A stretch of 64,000 nt of DNA from Ruminococcus flavefaciens 007c (GCF_000571935.1 NZ_ATAX01000025.1:62001-126000); one strand, 5' to 3'; counted from the stretch's first letter, positions 25,708-34,779 are shown. Numbers and translations: made by a program. The notes: generated by a model from the sequence alone, not told the origin.

Positions 25708-26387
25708 CTGTTTATCACCTCATCACGGGTAATTTTACCGTCCTCGATCGCTATGATACGATCAGCCTGAAGAGCAATATTCTCATCATGCGTGATTATG
25801 ATAAGTGTCTGATTATACTTCTGATTTGATAATTTAAGAAGATCTATTATCTCCTGACTGTTTTTGCTGTCAAGATTTCCTGTCGGTTCATCTGCAAGCA
25901 CTACAGCAGGAGCGTTCATAAGAGCTCTGCCTATGGATACTCTCTGCTGCTGACCGCCTGAGAGCTGATTTGGAAGATGATTTTCCCTTCCCTTTAGCTT
26001 TAGTGTATCCAGAAGCTCATTAAGTCTGCTTTCATTTATCTCCTGTCCGTCCATAAGAACAGGGAGAGTGATATTTTCCGTCACATTCAGCACAGGTATA
26101 AGATTGTAAAACTGATAAATGAGTCCAACCTGTCTGCGGCGGAATATAGCAAGCTGTTCATCATTCTGTTTATAAACGTCATTTCCGTCCATGTAAACTT
26201 TTCCGGATGTCGGCTTGTCCACACCGCCTAAAATATGTAAAAGAGTAGATTTTCCGGAACCGGAAGGGCCTATTATTGCTATAAATTCGCCTTTCTGAAC
26301 AGTAAAACTAACATTATCAAGAGCTTTGACCTCATTTTCACCGCTCCCGTAGGTCTTGCATAAATTCTCTACCTTCAATATTTCCAT
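25704..26387 (-). CDS. ABC transporter ATP-binding protein (MacB/LolD type)
   Basis: This 227-residue ATPase has Walker A GPSGSGKST (about 39-47), a Q-loop, the signature LSGGQQQR, Walker B VVLADEPTGNLDS and an H-loop. The GNLDSKN segment is typical of ATPases that pair with FtsX-type permeases. It is coupled to the permease gene by an ATGA overlap and energises it at the cytoplasmic face. It starts 113 bases after the histidine kinase gene's stop, behind that gene's terminator, so it probably has its own regulated promoter. Confidence 0.94.
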   Translation of the reverse strand: MEILKVENLCKTYGSGENEVKALDNVSFTVQKGEFIAIIGPSGSGKSTLLHILGGVDKPTSGKVYMDGNDVYKQNDEQLAIFRRRQVGLIYQFYNLIPVLNVTENITLPVLMDGQEINESRLNELLDTLKLKGRENHLPNQLSGGQQQRVSIGRALMNAPAVVLADEPTGNLDSKNSQEIIDLLKLSNQKYNQTLIIITHDENIALQADRIIAIEDGKITRDEVINR

Positions 26388-26475
26388 AGTATTACTCCCT
26401 TTTTGAATTTATGATATGATTATACCATTTCAATATGACTTTATGGTGACTCGCATATTACAAATCTGTCACTAA

Positions 26476-26502
26476 ATAAAAAAGGCAGGATCAACCTGCC
26501 TT
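26476..26502 (-). terminator. Terminator of the two-component operon
   Basis: An 8-bp stem (26482-26489 with 26495-26502) overlaps the histidine kinase stop codon and is followed by TTTTTTATTT on the minus strand. It separates the regulator operon from the ABC genes. Confidence 0.82.
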
Positions 26503-27505
26503 ATACCGCACCTTTATAAAATCTGACAGTAAAGACTGCCCCGCCGTTCTGGCCGTTTTCAGCTTTAACTGTACCATTCTGCTCCGTAACAATCATTCTT
26601 GCCAGAGCAAGTCCGATGCCGAAGCCGCTCTTTTCACCTGAATCCGCGCCTTTGTAGAAACGTTCGAAAATATGGGGAAGATCTTCTTCGGAAATACCGC
26701 TTCCGCTGTCGGTTATAATTATCTCGGAATAAAGAGGATTACATGAGCCGCTGACAGTTATGGTTCCTCCGTCCGGAGTATGCTCCATACAGTTTTTAAC
26801 AATATTTCCTATTGCCTCACAGCTCCACGCAATATCACAGCTGAATTCGCCGTCGGAAACGAGTATAAGCTCCTGTCCGTGGAGCTCTATGGGCACACGC
26901 ACAGGCATACAGGCTTTTTCAAGCAGCTCCTTCATAGTCACGTCCTCTCTGTGGAATCTGACCGTGCCTGCGTCAAGCTTGGACATTTTAAGTAGAGTGG
27001 TTATCAGCCAGTCAATGCGTGAAAGGAGTCCGTATAGCTTATGGATCGTCTGTTCACGCTTTTCATAAGTCATATCAGGATCCGAAAGCATCGAAACAAG
27101 AATATTAATAGATGTGAGCGGAGTCCTGATCTGATGAGATATATCCGCAAGAAGATCAGCAAGAAAGATCTTGTCCTGTGTAAGCTTATACTGCTGTTCT
27201 CGCAGCCTGACCGTCATTTTGTGCACCTCACTCTGAAGCACGCCAAGATCACCTTCATTATAGTTTTCGAGATTTATATTCTCTTCTCCGTGAAGGATCT
27301 TGTCAATATCGGCGGAAAGCTTTTTTATCTCTCTGTATTTTATATAGGAAGGTACTATATGCAAAATAATAAATAAAGCACAAAGCACCAGTACAGGCAG
27401 AACAAGCTCTCTGTAAAATAAATATGTACATAAAGCCGCAACACATGAAATAAAGCTCATCAGCATAAGCGATATATACATTTCTCTATTTCTGAGCAGC
27501 TTCAT
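26501..27505 (-). CDS. Sensor histidine kinase
   Basis: The kinase has 334 residues: two membrane helices (about 10-30 and 35-52) joined by only a few residues, then a linker, a HisKA domain with phosphoacceptor His124 (DISHQIRTPL), and a HATPase domain with N, G1 and G2 boxes (ENGQNGG near the end). The almost absent extracellular loop is the hallmark of intramembrane-sensing kinases that signal through a partner ABC transporter. ATG 27505 (GGTGG 6-10 bases upstream) is preferred over the TTG at 27511 that overlaps the response regulator stop. Confidence 0.92.
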   Translation of the reverse strand: MKLLRNREMYISLMLMSFISCVAALCTYLFYRELVLPVLVLCALFIILHIVPSYIKYREIKKLSADIDKILHGEENINLENYNEGDLGVLQSEVHKMTVRLREQQYKLTQDKIFLADLLADISHQIRTPLTSINILVSMLSDPDMTYEKREQTIHKLYGLLSRIDWLITTLLKMSKLDAGTVRFHREDVTMKELLEKACMPVRVPIELHGQELILVSDGEFSCDIAWSCEAIGNIVKNCMEHTPDGGTITVSGSCNPLYSEIIITDSGSGISEEDLPHIFERFYKGADSGEKSGFGIGLALARMIVTEQNGTVKAENGQNGGAVFTVRFYKGAV

Positions 27506-27507
27506 GA

Positions 27508-28176
27508 TCAATCCACCCTGTATCCAAGGCCTCTTACGGTCTTGATTATATTAGGACTTGCTGGATCGTCCTCTATCTTCTCACGAAGGCGCTTTATATA
27601 TACCGTAAGCGTATTATCGTTTACAAATTCGCCTGCAATATCCCAAATAGACTCGAGCAGCTTTGTTCTCGTCATCACTGCGCCTCTGTTATTGATGAAA
27701 ACAAGAAGAAGCCTGTATTCAAGTGCCGAAAGGAAAAGATCCTTGCCGTTCTTGCTTGCAGTACCCTTGACTGTATCAACGGTAACGTCTCCCAGCTGTG
27801 TGACAGAACCAGTACTGCCTGTAAGTCTTAAAATATTTTTTATCCTTGAAACAAGCTCTCTCGGGCGGAAAGGCTTGGCTATATAATCGTCTGCACCGAG
27901 ATCAAATCCAGTAACTGTACTGAATTCGTCTCCCGAAGCAGTAAGAAAAATAACAGGTATACAGGTATTCGCCTTTATTGCGGAACAGACTGCAAATCCG
28001 TTTCCCTCAGCAAGAGAAACATCAAGCAGTACAAGGTCAAATGTATCATTTTCGATAAGCTCAAGCGCCTTTGTTTGACCATTGGCATTCTTTACACTGA
28101 AGCCCTCGGCAGTAAGAAATTCCGTAAGATTTGCAATTATCTCTTTATCATCTTCTACAAGCAATATTCTGTTCAA
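27508..28176 (-). CDS. OmpR-family response regulator
   Basis: The 222-residue regulator has a receiver domain with acidic pocket residues at 8-10 (VEDD), phosphoacceptor Asp52 (LLDVS) and Lys about 101, followed by a winged-helix effector domain ending in TVRGLGYRVD. It is first in the kinase operon and is predicted to activate the downstream ABC exporter genes in response to the kinase. The target sites are not identified. Confidence 0.94.
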   Translation of the reverse strand: MNRILLVEDDKEIIANLTEFLTAEGFSVKNANGQTKALELIENDTFDLVLLDVSLAEGNGFAVCSAIKANTCIPVIFLTASGDEFSTVTGFDLGADDYIAKPFRPRELVSRIKNILRLTGSTGSVTQLGDVTVDTVKGTASKNGKDLFLSALEYRLLLVFINNRGAVMTRTKLLESIWDIAGEFVNDNTLTVYIKRLREKIEDDPASPNIIKTVRGLGYRVD

Positions 28177-28249
28177 TTATTTTCAGCTCCATTCAATGTT
28201 TCTCGTACATTATATAATAGCACATAAACTGATAAAATGCAACGAAAAA

Positions 28250-28279
28250 AATAAAGAGCAGTTCAATGAACTGCTTTTT
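28250..28279 (-). terminator. Terminator of the small lipoprotein gene
   Basis: An 8-bp stem AGCAGTTC/GAACTGCT (28257-28264 with 28268-28275) follows the stop. Minus-strand T residues come after it (TTTATTTTTTT). Confidence 0.85.
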
Positions 28280-28280
28280 A

Positions 28281-28499
28281 TCAATTAAAAGTTATAATAA
28301 ACCTTTTATCTGCCTTTGACTCGGCAGGCTTCTTTTCCGCCGTAGTCGTCTCACGAGCTTCAGAATCCGCAGGCGAAACATATAATACCGAACCATGCTC
28401 ATCATTGCTGTTGTCCTGTATAGTAATAGCATCTGTGCCGCAAGCGGTCACGATTGCAGCTACTCCTGCAATTAAAAGAAATACGGCAATTTTCTTCAT
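28281..28499 (-). CDS. Small lipoprotein of unknown function
   Basis: The 72-residue product has a typical lipoprotein signal (hydrophobic 4-17, then VTACG with the lipidated Cys at about 20) and a short polar, Thr/Lys/Glu-rich mature part. It is too short to hold a known domain. It lies upstream of the two-component genes on the same strand but is separated from them by a terminator. A link to peptide sensing is only a guess. Confidence 0.7.
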   Translation of the reverse strand: MKKIAVFLLIAGVAAIVTACGTDAITIQDNSNDEHGSVLYVSPADSEARETTTAEKKPAESKADKRFIITFN

Positions 28500-28570
28500 A
28501 CCTATACCCCCAGATAATTTATATCACTATTATAATAATCGACAATTCTTAAACGAACCTTAAATTAGTC

Positions 28571-29503
28571 TTAAAAAACACGATTTTTTCTTGGAAAATT
28601 TACAATTATTATACCTGCAGCTACAAGAATCAATGCAGCCGTTACCTTAATAGGTCCTGCTGCGCTTCTCTCGGAAAGCAGGACAAATGAGAGTATAACC
28701 CCGAAAACCGGGTTCATAAAGCCGAAAACAGACACAGTAGATACCGGATTATGCTTGAGCAGAGTGCTCCATATCGAAAAAGCTGCTGCAGAAACTATTG
28801 CAAGATATATAAGCATAAATACTCCGGAAGGATTTACAACAGGCATACAGCCTCCTAAGGCAGCTCCGAAAGCAGTCATCCCCACCCCGCCAAATATAAA
28901 CTGCCATCCGCTCAGCATAACAGGATCCTCTTTTGCTGAAAAACGTTTTGTCAGTGCAGCGGAAAAGGCATAGGACAGCGCAGAAAGAAAAACAAAGCCT
29001 TCACCTGTTATACGGAAACCGCCGCCGATTCCTCCGAGATTAATAAGGACAACTCCGGAAAAACCAACGATACAACCGGCTATCTTGCGCACCGTTAGCT
29101 TCTCAGTCCTGAAAACAAGAGAAGCAACGATGATCGACAAAAACACATTTGAAGCTGTTATGACTGAACTTTTCATGCCTGTACTTCTGGCAAGTCCGAT
29201 ATAAAAGAAGGTATATTGCAGCACAGTCTGGAAAAGAGAAAGGGCAAAAACCTTTGTCAGTGAAGTTTTTTTAGGTAAAAGCGGCCTGCCGGCTACAAGG
29301 CTGCCTATTATAACAGCAAATATGCCAGCCAAAGTAAATCTGAGTCCGGCATAGAATATCTGGGAATATGTATCAGCCGAACTTATCTGTGAATAGCCGT
29401 AACCAAGCTTTATACATGGAAAAGCACTCCCCCACAGAAGACAGCATAGTAATGTAAGCGGCAGGACAACCGTTTTTTTAGTCAATAAAGACTTTTCACT
29501 CAT
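28571..29503 (-). CDS. EamA-family (DMT) transporter
   Basis: The 310-residue protein has ten hydrophobic segments arranged as two EamA repeats (about 10-150 and 165-300), the standard layout of drug/metabolite transporters. Substrates vary across the family and cannot be read here. Its ATG overlaps the stop of the ABC ATPase gene (TGATG), with AGGAG upstream, so it belongs to the riboswitch-controlled operon. Export or uptake of a cobalamin-related compound would fit the setting, but this is inference. Confidence 0.85.
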   Translation of the reverse strand: MSEKSLLTKKTVVLPLTLLCCLLWGSAFPCIKLGYGYSQISSADTYSQIFYAGLRFTLAGIFAVIIGSLVAGRPLLPKKTSLTKVFALSLFQTVLQYTFFYIGLARSTGMKSSVITASNVFLSIIVASLVFRTEKLTVRKIAGCIVGFSGVVLINLGGIGGGFRITGEGFVFLSALSYAFSAALTKRFSAKEDPVMLSGWQFIFGGVGMTAFGAALGGCMPVVNPSGVFMLIYLAIVSAAAFSIWSTLLKHNPVSTVSVFGFMNPVFGVILSFVLLSERSAAGPIKVTAALILVAAGIIIVNFPRKNRVF

Positions 29504-30609
29504 CAGGTCTCTCCTTTTTCAAGTATACAAAGCTTTTTTGCTTCTTCAAGAAGCCTTCTGCAGCCATCATTCATTGTACCGAAATGACTGATTGCACATA
29601 TGACACTGCGGCATGAACCCATAATTTCAATTGCTTTTCTGACATTAGCCTCCGAAACAGGTTCAAATGCCCTTTCTGTTATAACATCTGCAGCAAGAGC
29701 CGCTGCAACAGGATACTCTATATCATTTTCATGAATAATTCCAGCTGTAAAGGGTATTCCCCAACGCCGAAGTTTTCTATATACCGATATCCCGCTTCCT
29801 CCGCCTCCGATTACAAATACTTCCGGCTTGCCCTCAAGCTTTTCAAGCTCCGAGGAGCCGTAGGCTTCACAGAAGCTGCTCTCTGAAACTCCGTAAAGCC
29901 TGCTTATATAGCCTCCCGAAAAAATCTCCTCGGGAGTTCCGTATCTGTCAGGAGAATTTTCTCTGATACAAAGTATATTATCAGATACTCGCTGTGCAAG
30001 CTCCAGTTCATGAAGAGACATGATAACAGCAACGTTTTTTTCTGCTACAAGGCGCTTCAGCAGAGTCATCAGGCTGAGTTTATACCTTATATCGAGGAAT
30101 GTGGTCGGTTCGTCCAGAATAAGTATCTCGGGCTCGCGGCATATGGCTCCTGCCAGAAGCACTCTCTGACGCTGTCCGTCACTTATACTGTCGAAATCAC
30201 AGTCAGCAAGTCCGGCGACTCCCACAATTGCCATTGCCTCGTCGGCTTTTTTTCTGTCATCAGATGAAAGAATGCCAAGCTTGCCGGTATATGGGTATCG
30301 TCCCATTTCCACTACATCGCGGCAGCGCATGAACTCAGTCTTTACCCTGCCGGTCAGAAGCACAGATACAGATTTGGCCAGCGTATCCACCTTCAGTTCA
30401 TCAAGTCTGTTTTTTCCGATATATACAGCTCCGCCGAGAGGTTCCAGCTGGCGGCATATCGTTTTGAGAACAGTTGATTTGCCGGCTCCGTTTGGACCGA
30501 TAAGAGTAAGTATCTTTCCACGTTCAGCAGAAATATCAATACCGCTCAAAATGATCCTCTTGCCGTAGCCCACAGATAGTTTTTCTGTATTAAGTATGAT
30601 CTCAGCCAT
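29503..30609 (-). CDS. BtuD/FecE-type ABC ATPase with C-terminal extension
   Basis: Residues 1-250 form the ATPase of a type II importer: Walker A GPNGAGKST (about 38-46), signature ISDGQRQR, Walker B ILILDEPTTFLD. Residues about 260-365 add an extra domain beginning FVIGGGGSGISVYR, with a Gly-rich nucleotide-binding-like turn. I recall a similar extension in archaeal cobalamin transport ATPases, which fits a corrinoid importer, but the match is from memory. The gene overlaps the permease gene by 8 bases and the EamA gene by 1. Confidence 0.87.
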   Translation of the reverse strand: MAEIILNTEKLSVGYGKRIILSGIDISAERGKILTLIGPNGAGKSTVLKTICRQLEPLGGAVYIGKNRLDELKVDTLAKSVSVLLTGRVKTEFMRCRDVVEMGRYPYTGKLGILSSDDRKKADEAMAIVGVAGLADCDFDSISDGQRQRVLLAGAICREPEILILDEPTTFLDIRYKLSLMTLLKRLVAEKNVAVIMSLHELELAQRVSDNILCIRENSPDRYGTPEEIFSGGYISRLYGVSESSFCEAYGSSELEKLEGKPEVFVIGGGGSGISVYRKLRRWGIPFTAGIIHENDIEYPVAAALAADVITERAFEPVSEANVRKAIEIMGSCRSVICAISHFGTMNDGCRRLLEEAKKLCILEKGET

Positions 30610-31624
30610 TAACGCTCCTCCCCTCTCTTCCGAGAAGCATATATATTACTACAGGAGCTCCGAATACAGCAGTAACCGTGCTTATACTCAGTTCTGTCGG
30701 TGCAAACAGCGTCCTCGTTATAAGATCGCAAAGCAGACAAAATATGGCTCCGCCAAGAAAGCAGGCAGGAAGAATACGTATCGGCTTCGCGGTTCTGAAA
30801 AAGCTCTTGATAATATGCGGAACTGCCACGCCGACAAAGGAAACAGGTCCTGCAAAGGCTGTAACACAGGCTGAAAGAACGCTTGACAGAATTATCAGAG
30901 ACGCTCTGAAGGCTCGGATATGAACGCCTGAACTTGCCGCATAGCTTTCACCAAGCTGATAAGCATTCATAGGCTTTGACAGAAGAAAAGCGCATATACA
31001 GGCAGGAAATACAACTGCAGCTGCTGTCAGCACGTCACCGCGGCCAATGCCCGAAAAGCTTCCCATGGACCAGTTATGTAAATTAACAATATTAGAATCA
31101 TCTGACAGATTCACAACCAGCTCTGTGATCGACGAGCAGATATAACCTATCATAACTCCGCAGACTATAAGTACCGACATACGTCTTACCTTGCCGGAAA
31201 TAAGAAGGATAAGCGCCATTGAAGCCATAGAACCGATAAATGCAGCAAATATCATTCCAAACGAACTCACAGCAAAGCCTCGTGAAAGCGAAAACACCAT
31301 TAGCAGTGCGACCATGAGCTTCGCTCCCGAGGATATACCGAGTATGTATGGTCCTGCTATGGGATTTGCGAAGAAATTCTGGAGCAGAAAGCCTGATACA
31401 GCCAGTGCTCCGCCCAGTATAATCGCCGCAGCTGTTCTGGGAAGCCTAAGCTCTGTTATTATCTTATAAGCTACCCTATCGGATTCAGGCGATCTTACAG
31501 CATTCCAGAGTCTTGATGGTGATATATCCGCACTGCCTGCGCAGATATTTAAAACAACAAGAACAATAAGAAGTGCTGTAAGTACAGAATAGCCGCATAT
31601 AATCCGAACTCGCTGTGATCTCAT
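30602..31624 (-). CDS. FecCD/BtuC-type ABC permease
   Basis: The 340-residue permease has about ten membrane helices and the family landmarks RLPRTAAAIILGGALAVSG (about 59-77), GxxxGxxSG-like loops and the C-terminal FVGVAVPHIIK coupling motif. This family imports iron-siderophores, heme and cobalamin as a homodimer. GGAGG lies 8 bases before the ATG. Gene order with the binding protein and ATPase, all behind a cobalamin riboswitch, suggests a corrinoid substrate. Confidence 0.92.
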   Translation of the reverse strand: MRSQRVRIICGYSVLTALLIVLVVLNICAGSADISPSRLWNAVRSPESDRVAYKIITELRLPRTAAAIILGGALAVSGFLLQNFFANPIAGPYILGISSGAKLMVALLMVFSLSRGFAVSSFGMIFAAFIGSMASMALILLISGKVRRMSVLIVCGVMIGYICSSITELVVNLSDDSNIVNLHNWSMGSFSGIGRGDVLTAAAVVFPACICAFLLSKPMNAYQLGESYAASSGVHIRAFRASLIILSSVLSACVTAFAGPVSFVGVAVPHIIKSFFRTAKPIRILPACFLGGAIFCLLCDLITRTLFAPTELSISTVTAVFGAPVVIYMLLGREGRSVNG

Positions 31625-31626
31625 AG

Positions 31627-32745
31627 TTAAGCCTCCAGACGATAAATGTATTTCATTTTGGTATCTGCTTTCCCTGTAAGAATGCTATGCAGCTCTTCTA
31701 TCATGTCAGCCGCGCCAGTGGTCTGCTGGAACATATTCTTTTCGGTACACCATACTTCTCCGTTTTTTACTGCCTTGAAATCGCTGAGAAAAGGGTATTT
31801 GTCAATAAGCACCTTAAGATCCCCAACTGTTCCTGTAATATCCGAATTATAAATAAGTATATCTGCATCCCATGCTTTTTCACAGAAGGTCTCCGACTGT
31901 ATTGTCATAGTAGAAAGAGCGTTTTCATCTGTTCCCAGGTCATCAGCGGTAAAAATGTATTCTCCCCCTGCCATTCGTATCATTTCGGGAACATAGTCGG
32001 CAGGCTTGCGTATGACCACTCCACCTGCCGAATTGATATAGAAAAAAGCAACTGTTCTGTCAGTTATTTCATCGGAAAGAATGTCGGCGATCTGCTGTGT
32101 CTTTTCATCAAACAGCTTCTGTGCTTGCTCCTCATAGCCGAAGATCAGTCCGTAAAGCTTGACCCACTCCATTCTTCCGAGAGGATCAGTCTCGTAGCTG
32201 GATCTTTCCACAAGAACAGGTATGCCAAGTGCTTCAAGCTGCTCTCTTACCTCCGGACTGTGATAGATCATCGTTGATTCAATGGCCAGACCGCATTCTT
32301 CCTCAAGAAGAGCTTCATAGTCGGGAGCACTGTATTTTCCTATATAAGTTAGTTTGTCGCCGTCAATGGCATTTCTTATATTTGGAAGACACCAGTCATC
32401 ATATTTTGTGGAAGTCATTACAACTTTATCAAGTGCTCCCACTGAATCTATAAGATCCATAGCAGATGAGGCTGCATTATACACATTTTTAACAGGCTGA
32501 CGTATTATCACAGCTCCGTCAGTTTTTTCGGGTATATCTGCTTTTTCCGGAACAATTACATAACTGTCATCTCCGATAGTTACATAAGTGCAGCCATCAG
32601 AATCGTATTCTGCCGTAAACTGCTTTGCATAACTTAGTTCAAGCTTTTTCCTTACATGGCTTTCATAGCCTGTATCAGCTTTTTTTCCTGCACAGCACGT
32701 AAACAGAATAAATACAGAAGCTGCTGCGAATAATCGTTTCAGCAT
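31627..32745 (-). CDS. Substrate-binding lipoprotein of the corrinoid/siderophore importer
   Basis: This 372-residue lipoprotein has a signal ending FTCCAG (lipidated Cys about 18). The mature part is a BtuF/FepB-type binding protein with two alpha/beta lobes joined by a long helix: the first includes KVVMTSTKYDDW, and the second ends in LIYNSDITG and the final KNGEVWCTEKNMFQQTTG region. It delivers ligand to the adjacent permease. It starts 1 base after the stop of the upstream lipoprotein gene (TGA-T-ATG). Confidence 0.87.
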   Translation of the reverse strand: MLKRLFAAASVFILFTCCAGKKADTGYESHVRKKLELSYAKQFTAEYDSDGCTYVTIGDDSYVIVPEKADIPEKTDGAVIIRQPVKNVYNAASSAMDLIDSVGALDKVVMTSTKYDDWCLPNIRNAIDGDKLTYIGKYSAPDYEALLEEECGLAIESTMIYHSPEVREQLEALGIPVLVERSSYETDPLGRMEWVKLYGLIFGYEEQAQKLFDEKTQQIADILSDEITDRTVAFFYINSAGGVVIRKPADYVPEMIRMAGGEYIFTADDLGTDENALSTMTIQSETFCEKAWDADILIYNSDITGTVGDLKVLIDKYPFLSDFKAVKNGEVWCTEKNMFQQTTGAADMIEELHSILTGKADTKMKYIYRLEA

Positions 32746-32746
32746 A

Positions 32747-33661
32747 TCACTTTATTGAAGAAAAGTCAAAATACAGCGTATAGCTTATCTCATGCGGAGT
32801 GCTCATGGCTGTTGTATCCGCAGAAACACTCAATTTATAGTCAAAATAAGCAACAGGGATATCAAATACAGAAAATTCTTCCGTGCTCGAAGGAAGTATC
32901 TTCTCACCGTCTACAATCATATAATCATATTTATTGCTGCTCCATATGATCTCTGCGGTTGCCTTTCCATCCTTTACGGTCAGCTTTGCAGGTGACTGAA
33001 CGGATGCTTTTCCTGAGCCTCCTTCAAGAATAACATCAACGGTATACTCACCATCTGTAATGCCGATATCTTCAACTTTCTTTAAAGCACCGTCAGCAAG
33101 AGCCTCAACAGGAAGTGAATCAGCTCTGAAAACCAGCTTTCTGTCATACCATTGCTGCTTTCTCTTGCTGAAAGCAGCACAGTCAATCTCCTTATCAAGT
33201 GCTTCAACAGGGACGGTGAACTTAACCTTTCCGTCAGAATCCTCTGACTTTATATAATCCGCCTCATCTGCCTTCTGTGCATCGTCGCCTGTACCCATAT
33301 AAAGATACTCATAGCCTGTGCCGCTCATAATCATCTCGGCAGTCATCTTTCCGTCAGATACATTAAGTCTGCACTCTGTAATCTTGAACATAGTGGAGCT
33401 GGAATCCACAGATATATCATACTCTCCGTCATTTATACCGTCAGCACCGACAGCTGTCATGCCATCATATCCAACCTTCTGCTGCGGAGCAGTAACCTGT
33501 TCGGTAGTTTCTTCTGCGGTAGCTGCCTCTGTTGCAGTTTCGCTTGGAGCTTGTGTTACTGCCTCTGTCTCAGAAAAAACGGAACTTCCGTTATCCGAGC
33601 ACGAAAACATTGATATTGCGGAAATAAGTACAGCCGTAACAAAAATAATTGTTTTTTTCAT
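32747..33661 (-). CDS. Lipoprotein with two iron-transport-associated (NEAT-like) domains
   Basis: The 304-residue protein has a lipoprotein signal (FSCSDN, Cys about 21), a Thr/Glu-rich stalk and two beta-rich modules. Module 1 (about 75-190) holds LYMGTG and WYDRKLVF. Module 2 (about 200-300) starts DGEYTVDVILEGGSGKASV and holds WSSNKYDYM, DTTAMSTPHEISYTLYF. I recognise this as the iron-transport-associated domain type found near heme or corrinoid importers in Clostridia; it may bind tetrapyrrole, which is inference. The start is ATG 33661 with AGGATG upstream. Confidence 0.75.
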   Translation of the reverse strand: MKKTIIFVTAVLISAISMFSCSDNGSSVFSETEAVTQAPSETATEAATAEETTEQVTAPQQKVGYDGMTAVGADGINDGEYDISVDSSSTMFKITECRLNVSDGKMTAEMIMSGTGYEYLYMGTGDDAQKADEADYIKSEDSDGKVKFTVPVEALDKEIDCAAFSKRKQQWYDRKLVFRADSLPVEALADGALKKVEDIGITDGEYTVDVILEGGSGKASVQSPAKLTVKDGKATAEIIWSSNKYDYMIVDGEKILPSSTEEFSVFDIPVAYFDYKLSVSADTTAMSTPHEISYTLYFDFSSIK

Positions 33662-33712
33662 ATTATCATCCTTTACAGAAGCAGCCGACACAAGGTCGGC
33701 TGCATATTATTT

Positions 33713-34741
33713 TCAGTTGAGTGAATCGATCGCATTCTGTGCATGCTCAATGTAGAGCTTGCGGATCTCTTCGTTTTCGCCAAGTCCTCTGAGCAGACAC
33801 TTTACTTCATAGCCTTCGGCCTCGAATACCGACTTCCATGAATCCTCTTCATCGCCTGCCATATCATTGTTTGCATGATCACCTGCAACTACCATAAGGG
33901 GCTCAAGTATAACTCGCTTGTAATTGCCTTCCTTTACCTTTGCAAGAACATCTTCAACAGAGGGCGAAGCTTCGACTGTACCAACATAGTAATTTGCAAA
34001 ACCGTCCTTTGTAAGGAGATCCTGCATCTTCTGGTATACAGCATTTGAATCAGCTTCTGTACCGTGTCCCATGAAACAGATAGCTGTCTCACCGTCGTCA
34101 TACTCCGAAGTCCAGTCTGTTACAGCCTTTTCAACTCTTGCAAAATCATCATCACTTGTGAGAAGAGGCTCACCGATAACCACCTTATCAAATGCGTCGG
34201 AGTATTCAGCAATCTTTCCTGTAAGCTCATCATACTCTAATCCGTTCATAAGATGAGTAGGCTGAACAACAAGATTCTTGACGCCGTTATCAACAGCACG
34301 CTTAAGTGAAGCGTCAAGATCATCAATGAGAATACCATCACGATTGTTTACGTGATTGATAATTATATTTGCAGTAAATCCACGGCGAACGGAATACTCA
34401 GGGAAAGCCTTTTCCAGAGCATCCTCGATAGCCCCGATAGTAAGTCGGCGGCTGTCATTGAAGCTTGTACCGAAACTTACGACAAGCAGCTCATTTTCGC
34501 CTATTCCGTCCTGATTGCGGACATTATCGAGCGAAGCGTCGCCTGTTTCGTAGTTTTCATCATCTGCTTCCTCTTCAGCCTCAGTAGTCTCTGCTTTTGT
34601 TGTTTCGGCTTCTGTATCAGCCTCAACTGTTGTAGCCTCTGTTGCCTTCTCGGGACTGCTGTCCTTCTTCTCGCTTCCGCATGAAGCGAAGCAAGCTGCT
34701 GTCAGTGTGATTGCAGAAATAGCTGCGATTAACTTTTTCAT
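33713..34741 (-). CDS. cbiK: Lipid-anchored CbiK-type sirohydrochlorin cobaltochelatase
   Basis: The catalytic part (about residue 75 onward) matches anaerobic CbiK: SFGTSFNDSR, the metal-binding His in QPTHLMNG, the His in FMGHGTEAD, the Glu in GTVEASPS, and VAGDHANNDMAGDE with a third His. CbiK inserts Co2+ into sirohydrochlorin in the anaerobic B12 pathway. Here the enzyme carries a lipoprotein signal (FASCGS, Cys21) and an acidic Thr/Glu-rich stalk (about 25-70), so it should act outside the membrane; no other cobalamin synthesis genes are present. Periplasmic CbiK forms that bind heme are known in Desulfovibrio. Start: ATG 34741 with AGGAGG, rather than the upstream ATG 34768. Confidence 0.88.
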   Translation of the reverse strand: MKKLIAAISAITLTAACFASCGSEKKDSSPEKATEATTVEADTEAETTKAETTEAEEEADDENYETGDASLDNVRNQDGIGENELLVVSFGTSFNDSRRLTIGAIEDALEKAFPEYSVRRGFTANIIINHVNNRDGILIDDLDASLKRAVDNGVKNLVVQPTHLMNGLEYDELTGKIAEYSDAFDKVVIGEPLLTSDDDFARVEKAVTDWTSEYDDGETAICFMGHGTEADSNAVYQKMQDLLTKDGFANYYVGTVEASPSVEDVLAKVKEGNYKRVILEPLMVVAGDHANNDMAGDEEDSWKSVFEAEGYEVKCLLRGLGENEEIRKLYIEHAQNAIDSLN

Positions 34742-34746
34742 ATTTT

Positions 34747-34764
34747 CCTCCTGTTTTTCAGGAG
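34747..34764 (-). promoter_or_regulatory. Hairpin that covers the cbiK ribosome binding site
   Basis: A perfect 6-bp stem (34748-34753 with 34759-34764, 5-base loop) contains AGGAG of the cbiK ribosome binding site in its 3' arm, leaving the start codon just outside. It could limit translation initiation. Confidence 0.5.
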
Positions 34765-34779
34765 ACATAGGTCGTGCGC

